A DNA stretch of 27,573 nt from CBDUQI01 sp965369325 (GTDB lineage Bacteria; Pseudomonadota; Gammaproteobacteria; Steroidobacterales; JBCBZW01): positions 1 to 27,573 of the forward strand of contig CBDUQI010000061.1 in the NCBI GenBank assembly GCA_965369325.1, written 5' to 3'. This document shows positions 1 to 7,249 of this stretch, in pieces (position 1 is the first letter of the stretch; every line of letters starts with the position of its first letter). Under the pieces are notes generated by a model. It saw nothing but the letters and a program-made list of their open reading frames with translations. It was not told the DNA's origin and did no database searches. The position numbers and the translations under genes were made by a program.

Positions 1-1
1 C

Positions 2-733
2 AACTGGCTGGTGTTTATTCCCGCGTTTGTCTACCAGACGGAGCGCTACTTCGATCTCACGGGCAGTCTTACCTACCTTGGGGTGATCGCCTTTGCGTTG
101 TACCTTGCACCCGTGCGTGACGCGCGCGCCGTGTTAATTTGTGTGCTAGTGGCGGTGTGGGCGTTGCGCCTGGGCAGCTTTTTGTTCAAACGCGTGCGGG
201 TGAACGGGTTCGACCACCGCTTTACTCATTTAAAACCGAATTTCGCCCGCTACCTGCTCACCTGGACATTGCAGGGGCTGTGGGTGTTCTTGACGCTGGC
301 AGCTGGGCTTGCGGTGATGACGTCAACGCGGCAGGCGCCGTTGGGCTGGGTGGCCGCCGTCGGCGCCGCGCTATGGCTCGCCGGGTTCGCGATTGAGGTC
401 ACTGCCGATCGGCAGAAGCGTCTCTTCCGTCAGAACGCGAAAAATGCGGAGAAATTTATTCACACGGGCCTGTGGGCGTGGTCGCGCCACCCCAACTACT
501 TTGGCGAAATTTTATTGTGGACCGGGGTTGCCGTTATTGCACTGCCCGTGCTGTCCGGTTGGCGCTGGGCGATGCTGATTTCGCCGGTGTTTGTTTACCT
601 GTTGCTCACCCGGGTTAGCGGTGTGCCGCTGCTCGAGGCGCATGGCGAGAAAAAATGGGGTGACGACCCGGCGTATCGCCGCTACGTCGATAACACCCCG
701 GCATTGATGATGCGCCCGCCACGCAGCGCTTAA
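2..733 (+). CDS. DUF1295 membrane protein, steroid 5-alpha-reductase-like (5' partial)
   Basis: Multi-pass inner-membrane protein of the DUF1295 / steroid 5-alpha-reductase C-terminal-domain family. Members are predicted NAD(P)H-dependent reductases of lipid double bonds, or isoprenylcysteine-methyltransferase-like, but the bacterial substrate is unknown. Visible: several hydrophobic segments and the diagnostic C-terminal stretch HTGLWAWSRHPNYFGEILLW, the conserved cofactor-side motif of this fold. A GTG lies at base 11, but the frame stays open to base 2 (reads NWLVFIPAF) and family members usually carry more N-terminal sequence, so the true start is probably outside the window. It converges on the tlpA-like gene with only 27 nt between stops. 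Family assignment is firm; biochemical role is not. Confidence 0.88.
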   Translation, partial: NWLVFIPAFVYQTERYFDLTGSLTYLGVIAFALYLAPVRDARAVLICVLVAVWALRLGSFLFKRVRVNGFDHRFTHLKPNFARYLLTWTLQGLWVFLTLAAGLAVMTSTRQAPLGWVAAVGAALWLAGFAIEVTADRQKRLFRQNAKNAEKFIHTGLWAWSRHPNYFGEILLWTGVAVIALPVLSGWRWAMLISPVFVYLLLTRVSGVPLLEAHGEKKWGDDPAYRRYVDNTPALMMRPPRSA

Positions 734-760
734 GCGGTATTAAGTGGTCCCTGCGCGAGA

Positions 761-1315
761 TTATTTCTCGTACAGCGAATCCAGTGCTTCGCGGATACGG
801 GCAGCCCAGTAGGGCCCGCGGCGCGCGGCCTTCTGCCAGTTCTTAAGCTCATCCCAATTGGGGTCCTCCCGCATGCTGGCGGTAATGCGATTGATGTCTG
901 TCACAATCTGCCCGTCGGCGTCCACCACAAATACGCCGGGCGTGCCGGTTACGCCATAGCGCTCCGGTACATCGCCAGGCTCCGGGAACAAGGTAAAGCT
1001 GTAGCCGCTGCGGGTGGCGTACGCGACCGGATCGCCATCTTCCTTAAAGCTCATCGCATAGACCTGCAGATTTTCGCTGGCGCCGTATTCTTCGATCATG
1101 CTTTGCAAATGGGGCATGAGCGCTTTGCAGAACGGGCACCAGGTGGCCCAGAACAACACAATGCTCGGACCTTGCGCCTGAACCTCGGAGAAGGTCACGG
1201 TCTCGCCGCTGGCGGACTTGAGTGTCCAGTCGGGCGCAGGTGTTGCGTGAGCGGGTGCCGTCGCCAGCAATACAACGCCGGTGGCCAATGCGGCCCATGC
1301 AGAGAGTCGGGACAT
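761..1315 (-). CDS. TlpA/ResA-type periplasmic thioredoxin-fold protein
   Basis: Secreted thioredoxin-like disulfide reductase of the TlpA/ResA/DsbE group, which typically keeps periplasmic cysteines (for example in cytochrome c apoproteins) reduced. From the chosen start it is 184 aa: a signal peptide (MSRLSAWAALATG... ending ATAPAHA), then a thioredoxin fold with the redox motif WCPFC (Cys60 and Cys63) and the cis-Pro region GVTGTPGVFVVDADG. An in-frame ATG 8 codons upstream (1339) exists. I prefer 1315 because a GGAG Shine-Dalgarno sits about 9 nt before it and the signal peptide then has a normal N-region. No cytochrome maturation genes are adjacent, so the partner is unknown. Confidence 0.88.
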   Translation of the reverse strand: MSRLSAWAALATGVVLLATAPAHATPAPDWTLKSASGETVTFSEVQAQGPSIVLFWATWCPFCKALMPHLQSMIEEYGASENLQVYAMSFKEDGDPVAYATRSGYSFTLFPEPGDVPERYGVTGTPGVFVVDADGQIVTDINRITASMREDPNWDELKNWQKAARRGPYWAARIREALDSLYEK

Positions 1316-1538
1316 GACGAAAATCTCCATAGCAGGCAAGGGAACAGTTTAGTGGGATCTGGACGCCCACAGGTTACACGCCTGCTTCGAAGGCAGCCAC
1401 TATTGTTCAATTTGGCCCAGCCTCAACTCTAGCTCCGAGGCCAGATCGGCCGCAGGCCCGGCCAGATCCGGCCCAGCCCGGAGGGCAGGTTGCGCACAGG
1501 ATGCCGAGTGCCAGTGGATTGCCCCACAGCGCACGCTC

Positions 1539-2861
1539 ATGCAACATGCACGGATGATATCTGCAAACCCGACAGCCGGTCCGCGTTACGCCATCATCGG
1601 CGCTGGTCCCGCTGGACTGGCGGGCGCCCGGGCACTGCAGGAAAAGGGCATCGGCTTTACTGGTTTCGAGCGGCACACGGATGTAGGCGGGTTGTGGGAC
1701 ATCGAAAACCCCAACAGCACCGTTTACGACAGCGCGCATCTCATCTCATCGCGCAGCCGCACCCAATTTACCCACTTTCCGATGCCCGAGTCGACGCCGG
1801 ACTACCCCTCTCACCAAAGTCTGCGCGAGTACTTTCGGGCGTTCGCGCGGGCGTACGATCTGTACCCGCATTACCGCTTTGGTGCAAAGGTAACGGAGCT
1901 GGTGCCCGACGAGGAGGGCTGGCAGGTAACCTGGATGGCGCAGGGGGCGTTGCACAGCGAGCACTTTACCGGTGTGCTGATCGCCAACGGCACCTTGTCT
2001 GAGCCCAACCGCCCGAGGTTTGAGGGGCACTTTGACGGGCAGATGCTGCATGCCGCGCAGTACCGCTCGCCGCGCATTTTTGCTGACAAACGAGTGTTGG
2101 TCGTGGGCGCTGGCAACAGTGGTTGCGATATCGCGGTGGACGCTGTGCATCATGCTCGCTCGGTCGCGATGAGCGTGCGTCGCGGGTATCATTTTGTTCC
2201 CAAGTACATCGCTGGGCGCCCGGCTGATACCGTTGGCGGCGCGATCAAATTGCCGCGCCGGATCAAACAATTCCTCGACAGCCGTCTGCTCAAACTGTTT
2301 ACCGGCGATCCTGTGCGTTTCGGCTTCCCGAAGCCGGACCACAGGCTTTACGAATCGCATCCCATCGTGAACTCCCTGGTGCTGCATCACGTGGGACATG
2401 GTGATATTGGGGTGTACGGCGATGTGGCACGTCTGGCGGGCCATCAGGTGGAGTTTCGCGACGGCGCCAGCGCGGAGTTTGATCTGATCCTTACCGCCAC
2501 CGGTTACACCCTGCATTATCCGTTTGTTGATCGTGAACATCTGAACTGGCAAGGCGCGGCGCCGCGCCTGTACTTGAATACGTTCCATCCTGTCTACGAC
2601 AATTTTTTTGTGCTGGGCATGATTGAGGCGGCGGGTATCGGCTGGCAGGGACGTATGGAGCAGGCGCAACTTGTGGCGGCATTTATTCAGGCGCATGCGG
2701 CCGGCAGCGCCAGCGCGTCTGCGTTTTGTACCACCAAGCAGGAGCCGTTTGACGACATGCGCGGCGGTTTTGATTACCTCAAGTTAGATCGTATGGCGTA
2801 CTACGTGCACGGCGATACCTTTCGGACCAACGTTCGCAAACACCTGCGCGCGTTCGGTTAG
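1539..2861 (+). CDS. flavin-containing monooxygenase (FMO family)
   Basis: Class B flavin monooxygenase, 440 aa, expected to use FAD and NADPH to oxygenate a soft nucleophile or a ketone (N/S-oxidation or Baeyer-Villiger type). Visible: FAD Rossmann motif GAGPAG at residues 21-26, the FMO-identifying sequence FxGxxxHxxxY at residues 165-175 (FDGQMLHAAQY), and a second NADPH-binding Rossmann motif GAGNSG at 190-195. Length is typical. There is no strong Shine-Dalgarno before the ATG at 1539; ATG at 1554 is an alternative start. It is the first gene of a four-gene + strand operon; the next gene begins within 10 nt of its stop. The SDR partners suggest successive oxidation and reduction steps on one lipophilic substrate, which is inference. 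Confidence 0.92.
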   Translation: MQHARMISANPTAGPRYAIIGAGPAGLAGARALQEKGIGFTGFERHTDVGGLWDIENPNSTVYDSAHLISSRSRTQFTHFPMPESTPDYPSHQSLREYFRAFARAYDLYPHYRFGAKVTELVPDEEGWQVTWMAQGALHSEHFTGVLIANGTLSEPNRPRFEGHFDGQMLHAAQYRSPRIFADKRVLVVGAGNSGCDIAVDAVHHARSVAMSVRRGYHFVPKYIAGRPADTVGGAIKLPRRIKQFLDSRLLKLFTGDPVRFGFPKPDHRLYESHPIVNSLVLHHVGHGDIGVYGDVARLAGHQVEFRDGASAEFDLILTATGYTLHYPFVDREHLNWQGAAPRLYLNTFHPVYDNFFVLGMIEAAGIGWQGRMEQAQLVAAFIQAHAAGSASASAFCTTKQEPFDDMRGGFDYLKLDRMAYYVHGDTFRTNVRKHLRAFG

Positions 2862-2870
2862 GTGGTGTTG

Positions 2871-3788
2871 ATGGCCGAGTTGGACGCAGTACAGCTTCAA
2901 TTTAATCCCGCGATGTTGGTGGCGATGAACGTCGCGCTGGCATTGGTGATGTACGGCATTGCGCTCAGTATCACCCCGTCCGATTTCGCCCGCGTACTGC
3001 GCGCGCCAAAAGCGGTGCTGGTGGGTTTGCTGGCCCAGTGGCTAGCGCTGCCAGCGCTAACCTTTGCCCTGCTGAGCCTGCTCAAGCTCCCGGCCAGCGT
3101 GGCCTTGGGGATGCTGCTGGTGGCAGCTTGTCCCGGAGGCAATATTTCCAATTTCTTCACCCACCTGGCGGGTGGCAATACCGCGTTGTCGATGAGCCTG
3201 TCGGCGATAACCACGCTGGCGGCAGTGGTGGTGACGCCGTTGAGTTTTGCCTTTTGGGCCGGGCTGAACGCCGACACGGCGCAATTGCTCACGCGCATTG
3301 CACTGGCGCCCGCGCAACTGTTCACCACTATCGGATTGATTCTGGCACTGCCGTTGGTGCTGGGCATGATCACGGCGCATCGGTGGCCAGCGCTGGCTGC
3401 GCGCCTAAACGGCCCCATGCGAGTGCTGTCCATGGGGGTATTCGGCGCATTCGTGGTGGGGGCGCTGGCCGCCAACTATCAGCACTTTGTCAATCACGTG
3501 CGCGTGCTGGCCGGCATTGTCGCGATCCATAACGGGTTGGCATTGTTGGTGGGATTTACGCTCGCGGCAGTGGCGGGCGTGGCGGCACGCGACCGCCGCG
3601 CGCTGACCCTCGAGGTCGGCATCCAGAATTCCGGATTAGCGCTGCTCATCATCTTTACGTTCTTTGATGGCATGGGCGGCATGGCGACGATCGCGGCCTG
3701 GTGGGGCGTGTGGCATATCGTCAGTGGTTTTGCCGTGGCCGGCATGTGGGCCCGGCGCCCGCTTTCGCTGGCGGAGCAACCGGCGTGA
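2871..3788 (+). CDS. BASS-family (bile acid:sodium symporter-like) transporter
   Basis: About 305 aa, almost entirely hydrophobic, with 9-10 predicted transmembrane helices in the pattern of bile acid:Na+ symporter/arsenical-pump-like (BASS) proteins. The conserved AACPGGNISNFFTHLAGGN stretch (Na+-binding crossover region) and a second one near EVGIQNSGLALLI are both present. Family members carry organic anions such as bile acids, pantoate or keto-acids with Na+. GTG codons directly follow the FMO stop at 2862, but ATG 2871 has AGGTGG at 2860-2865 with a 5-nt spacer and is preferred. Its place between the monooxygenase and SDR genes suggests it moves the substrate or product of that pathway. 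Confidence 0.9.
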   Translation: MAELDAVQLQFNPAMLVAMNVALALVMYGIALSITPSDFARVLRAPKAVLVGLLAQWLALPALTFALLSLLKLPASVALGMLLVAACPGGNISNFFTHLAGGNTALSMSLSAITTLAAVVVTPLSFAFWAGLNADTAQLLTRIALAPAQLFTTIGLILALPLVLGMITAHRWPALAARLNGPMRVLSMGVFGAFVVGALAANYQHFVNHVRVLAGIVAIHNGLALLVGFTLAAVAGVAARDRRALTLEVGIQNSGLALLIIFTFFDGMGGMATIAAWWGVWHIVSGFAVAGMWARRPLSLAEQPA

Positions 3789-4753
3789 GCACGAATAGCG
3801 TGTTGGTCACCGGTGCCAGTGGTTACATTGGCGCCAAGTTTATTCGCCAGCTGTCAGTGCGGGGCGGTAACTTGCGCGTCGTCGCACTGGATGTGCGCGC
3901 GCCTGCCGAGCGCCTGCCGGGCATCGAGTACGTGCAGTGCGATGTGCGCGGGCCTCAGCTTGGTAAGGTGGTGGATCAGGTGCGCCCGAATACGGTGGTA
4001 CATCTGGCCTCCATCGTCACGCCACCTCGTGGCAGTACACGCAAGTTTGAGTATTCAGTGGATGTGCTGGGGACTCGCAATGTGCTTTCGGCCTGCATCA
4101 GCACGGCGGTGAACCGGTTAATCGTCTCCTCCAGCGGCGCCGCTTATGGTTACCATCGGGACAATCCCCGATGGCTGACCGAAGTCAATGCGCTTAGAGG
4201 CAACAAGGCGTTTGCGTACTCGTGGCACAAACGTTTGGTCGAGGAGATGTTGGCACAGGCGCGTATTGACTGCCCTTCACTGCAACAGACGGTGCTACGT
4301 TTATCCACGGTGTTGGGCGCGAATACCAGCAATCAGATTACCGCATTGTTCGATCGCCCCCGCATCCTGGGCGTGTGGCCCGGTGACGACCGTTTTGTGT
4401 TTGTGTGGGATGAGGACGTTGCCCGATGCCTGGTGCACGCGCTGGACGCGCAGGGCAGCGGCGTGTTTAACCTGGCCGGTGACGGGGCGATACGTTTGAA
4501 GGAGATGGCGCAAATGATGCAAAAGCCCTATGTGCGCCTGCCCTCATTATTGTTGAAAGGGGCATTCGCGATTCTGCGGCCGGTGCGTCTCAGTGCCTAC
4601 GGCCCGGAGCATGTACGGTTTTTGCAGTACCGGCCGGTACTGGCCAACGATGCATTGAAGACGCAGCTTGGGTACGTGCCGCTCAAGAGCACGCGCGAAG
4701 TGTTCAGCTACTACCTTGCCCACCGCGCGCAACGCGAAGCGCTGCACGGCTGA
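3785..4753 (+). CDS. extended SDR, NAD-dependent epimerase/dehydratase-like
   Basis: Extended short-chain dehydrogenase/reductase of 322 aa. Visible: NAD(P)-binding motif TGASGYIG at residues 9-16, a catalytic Ser region (IVSSSG around 114-118) and YSWHK giving Tyr145 and Lys149. The same frame is open 84 nt further upstream, but that stretch lies inside the transporter gene. The GTG at 3785 overlaps the transporter stop by 4 nt (GTGA) and places the Rossmann motif at the usual distance from the N-terminus, so I chose it. Likely translationally coupled to its neighbours. The substrate could be a nucleotide sugar, a sterol or a ketone; the FMO/SDR company favours a hydrophobic ketone or alcohol over a sugar, with low certainty. 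Confidence 0.88.
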   Translation: MSTNSVLVTGASGYIGAKFIRQLSVRGGNLRVVALDVRAPAERLPGIEYVQCDVRGPQLGKVVDQVRPNTVVHLASIVTPPRGSTRKFEYSVDVLGTRNVLSACISTAVNRLIVSSSGAAYGYHRDNPRWLTEVNALRGNKAFAYSWHKRLVEEMLAQARIDCPSLQQTVLRLSTVLGANTSNQITALFDRPRILGVWPGDDRFVFVWDEDVARCLVHALDAQGSGVFNLAGDGAIRLKEMAQMMQKPYVRLPSLLLKGAFAILRPVRLSAYGPEHVRFLQYRPVLANDALKTQLGYVPLKSTREVFSYYLAHRAQREALHG

Positions 4754-5523
4754 TGTTTGGCGATCGCCACATTCTCATCACCGGTGGCGCGGCCGGCCTG
4801 GGTGCCGCTCTGGGTCAGGTACTCGGTGCGCAAGGCGCGCGCATCGGCATCCTGGATTTGCAACAAGCAAAGATCGACGAGCATGTGGGTGCATTACAGC
4901 ACCTTGGCGTGCAGGCCGCCGGTGAGGTGGCGGACGTGCGGGACGCGGCTGCGGTGCAGGCTGCGGTGGCGCGGTTGGAGCAGGCGTTGGGGCCGGTGCA
5001 TATCTTGATCAACAACGCAGGCATTACCTTGATCGAGCGATTCCACAGCCAGCAGGCGGCGGCCGCGACTAAACTGGTGGATGTGAATTTGAACGGTGCG
5101 ATCAACTGCACGGCGGCTTGCTTGGACAGCATCGTGGCGCACCGCGGCGCGATTGTGGCGCTGTCCAGCGTGCTGGGGTTTGCGCCGTTGCTCGGGCGTA
5201 CCGCCTATTGCGCAAGCAAGCACGGTCTGCACGGTTTTTTCGACACGCTGCGGCTGGAGCTGCGTGATACGGGTGTGCAGGTGATGCTGGTGTGCCCGTC
5301 GTTTATCCGCACGGGCATCCGCCAAGCCTACTCGGCGGGCGATTCGCAGGCGGCACCGATCGGCGAGCAGGCCAGTCCGGAAAGCGTCGCGACGCAGATC
5401 GCGACCGGTTTGCGTGGTGGCAAACGGCAATTACATATCGGGCGGGTGTCGGTGCTGGCGCGTTGGATTATGCGCTTGTCGCCGCGTTTGTACGAAGCCT
5501 TAATGCTCCGGCGCGCCCACTAA
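4753..5523 (+). CDS. classical SDR-family oxidoreductase
   Basis: Classical NAD(P)(H)-dependent short-chain dehydrogenase, 256 aa. All hallmark motifs are present: TGGAAGLG at residues 10-17, NNAG at 87-90, and Ser139 with YCASK giving Tyr152 and Lys156. The start codon overlaps the previous stop in a TGATG arrangement, so translation is coupled. It is the last gene of the FMO-transporter-SDR-SDR operon and its stop overlaps the convergent pseudouridine synthase stop by 3 nt. Probable role: oxidation or reduction of an alcohol/ketone intermediate made by the monooxygenase. The substrate is not readable from sequence. Confidence 0.92.
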   Translation: MFGDRHILITGGAAGLGAALGQVLGAQGARIGILDLQQAKIDEHVGALQHLGVQAAGEVADVRDAAAVQAAVARLEQALGPVHILINNAGITLIERFHSQQAAAATKLVDVNLNGAINCTAACLDSIVAHRGAIVALSSVLGFAPLLGRTAYCASKHGLHGFFDTLRLELRDTGVQVMLVCPSFIRTGIRQAYSAGDSQAAPIGEQASPESVATQIATGLRGGKRQLHIGRVSVLARWIMRLSPRLYEALMLRRAH

Positions 5524-6416
5524 CCGGGCCATGGGTCCGGCCAGTGTTCAGGCGTCCGTTCAAAGCGCCTTCGAGCACCGCTGCTTGGATCGTCAAATGC
5601 CAGATACTCCGCCGCCAGACGTAGATCCGGCAACTCGCCCGATGCTGCTGCCGGTGTCGTGCCGTACAGCCGATCGCCCACAATCGCAAAGCCGGCGCCC
5701 GACAGATGCTGACGGATTTGATGCTTGCGACCAGTGCTAATCATTACGCTGACCAGCGACTGATTCTCATCCGGACGATAGCCAAGCGCGGTCACGTGCG
5801 AATGGGCAGACTTCTCATTCACGGGGCTGTTGTAGTGCAGCCCCTCTGGCTGGGCCGGAAACTCCCCATGCACGATTGCGCGGTAGCGCTTGCGCACCGT
5901 GCGCGCCGCAAACTGTGAAGACAATGCGGCGGCCGTCTTCTTGTCGTGCGCGAGCAGCATCAGCCCGCAGGTGGCCATGTCCAGGCGATGCACGATGAAT
6001 GAGTCGCGCACCGGGCTCAGGTGCGTCTCGGCCCAGCGCCCGAGCGTGGTGTGATCGCCCCACTTGGAGCCTTGCGCCCGCATCCCAGGCGGCTTCAACC
6101 ACACCGACCATTGGCCGGCGTCGTGCACCAGTTGCGCGGGCGGCGGCACCTGGCTTAGCACCAGTGGGTTGTAGTAAAGGTGCAATTCATCACCCGGATT
6201 AAGGGTCGCGGACCGGCGCCGCACCCGGCGTACACCGTGCGCGTGATGCAACCAGACCGCGCCGCAGCGCATGGCATGGGCAACGCGCGCGCGGGGCAGG
6301 CCACTGGCGTCGCTCAGCAGGGCGGGCGCATTGCTGTTTGGCTCGGTCACCTGCAGATGCACCTCGATCGGTTCTTCAGCCGGCGAGTCCGGGGGCGGCG
6401 GCGTGCTGTGCGTCAT
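5520..6416 (-). CDS. RluA-family RNA pseudouridine synthase
   Basis: 298 aa, with an N-terminal S4-like RNA-binding stretch (about residues 35-85) followed by an RluA-type catalytic domain. The catalytic motif is HRLDMATCG at residues 143-151, with Asp146 as the nucleophile; the usual TSG is TCG here. The C-terminal motif with GRKHQIRQHLSGAGFAIVGD matches the conserved RluA region. It isomerises uridines in rRNA or tRNA; which site cannot be told (RluA/RluC/RluD/TruC are all possible). The first 30 residues are Pro/Glu-rich and probably disordered. Divergent from the ECF sigma gene. Confidence 0.92.
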   Translation of the reverse strand: MTHSTPPPPDSPAEEPIEVHLQVTEPNSNAPALLSDASGLPRARVAHAMRCGAVWLHHAHGVRRVRRRSATLNPGDELHLYYNPLVLSQVPPPAQLVHDAGQWSVWLKPPGMRAQGSKWGDHTTLGRWAETHLSPVRDSFIVHRLDMATCGLMLLAHDKKTAAALSSQFAARTVRKRYRAIVHGEFPAQPEGLHYNSPVNEKSAHSHVTALGYRPDENQSLVSVMISTGRKHQIRQHLSGAGFAIVGDRLYGTTPAAASGELPDLRLAAEYLAFDDPSSGARRRFERTPEHWPDPWPG

Positions 6417-6700
6417 GGTTCTGTAGAGTCCGCGATGGGGATTAGAACGGCAGCGCCTATAGTAGCCGACCGGGTAGCGGTTGGCTCAGGTGGTGATTTC
6501 TCAGTCTTTACAGGCGGCCTTTTTGTGCGCTTGCGGGTGCCCGTTGCGGCGCATGTGACGTAATGCGTTCCCATGACTGGTCAAGTGTGCCAGGCTACTC
6601 TTGGTGGCCGAGCGGGCTGGCGAGGACGCCCGGCCGGCTCGGTGCGTGTCGGCGCGGATTGGCGATCGGTGCCGCAGATAATGATAACGATTAGGATTTG
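6417..6700. other. divergent intergenic region between the pseudouridine synthase and sigma factor genes
   Basis: 284 bp without a credible gene. On the minus strand a TACTAT hexamer about 50 nt before the pseudouridine synthase ATG could be a -10 box, but no convincing -35 is present. On the + strand the region ends in an AT-rich patch (6677-6699) that stands out against GC-rich flanks and is listed separately as a Fur-box-like site. Confidence 0.4.
6677..6695 (+). promoter_or_regulatory. Fur-box-like triple GATAAT hexamer
   Basis: Three head-to-tail hexamers, GATAAT GATAAC GATTAG, match 15 of 19 positions of the classical Fur consensus GATAATGATAATCATTATC by eye. The site ends 5 nt before the sigma factor ATG at 6701 and overlaps its AGGA ribosome binding site (6693-6696). 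If functional, Fur or another hexamer-binding repressor would block a very proximal promoter or an essentially leaderless transcript. The position is unusual, so chance in an AT-rich patch is a real alternative. Confidence 0.35.
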
Positions 6701-7231
6701 ATGGCTGACTCAGGACGCAGCTTGGACACGGTCTTCCCGGCGGTGTACGAAGACCTCAGACGAATCGCACGCATGCAGCGTGCGCGGCAGGGCGCGCCCG
6801 TGCCCATGGGCACCAGCACAATCGTGCATGAGGCTTACCTCAAACTTCAGCGCGGTGGCCACCTGGACTACCCGGATGGCGATCAGTTCATGTATCTAGC
6901 GGCCGTCACCATGCGCAGCGTGATCGTGGACAATGCCCGCTTTTGGCTGCGCCGCAAGCGCGGTGGCGATGTGCGCAGCTGCTCCGCCGATGAGGTGGAT
7001 CTGGTGTCGGCGCAAAACAGCGAAGACATCCTGGCACTGGAATCGGCACTGGGGGAGTTGGACGAGCATAACGGTCGCATGGCCAAGGTGGTGGTGTGCC
7101 GGTTCTTTGGGGGGCTGGGCATTGATGAGACCGCACGGGCGCTTGCGGTATCACCCGCCACGGTCAAGCGGGACTGGCGGATGGCGCGTGCGTGGCTGTA
7201 TTGCCGCATGGATCTGGCGCCCTCCGCGTAG
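6701..7231 (+). CDS. ECF-type RNA polymerase sigma factor (TIGR02999-like)
   Basis: 176 aa sigma-70-family factor. The region-2-like part (VYEDLRRIARMQRARQG ... STIVHEAYLKLQ, then MRSVIVDNAR) and the region-4 helix-turn-helix (GLGIDETARALAVSPATVKRDWRMARAWL) are both clear and match the TIGR02999 ECF group, which is habitually encoded beside Ser/Thr kinases. No anti-sigma factor is adjacent; in this group the kinase is thought to take the control role, possibly by phosphorylating the sigma factor (established for some kinase-linked ECFs, inferred here). ATG at 6701 is preferred over the TTG one codon upstream because AGGA (6693-6696) is better spaced. The kinase gene follows after 18 nt. Confidence 0.9.
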   Translation: MADSGRSLDTVFPAVYEDLRRIARMQRARQGAPVPMGTSTIVHEAYLKLQRGGHLDYPDGDQFMYLAAVTMRSVIVDNARFWLRRKRGGDVRSCSADEVDLVSAQNSEDILALESALGELDEHNGRMAKVVVCRFFGGLGIDETARALAVSPATVKRDWRMARAWLYCRMDLAPSA

Positions 7232-7249
7232 CGGGCCTGGTGCATTGTC

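Noticed and set aside
1439..1473. Direct repeat GGCCAGATC(C)GGCC upstream of the monooxygenase gene
   Set aside because: Two short GC-rich copies close together are easily due to composition; no operator resemblance.
1746..2696. Long open frame (316 codons) antisense to the monooxygenase gene
   Set aside because: It mirrors the FMO coding frame, has no recognisable motifs or ribosome binding site, and arises from the GC-rich codon pattern.
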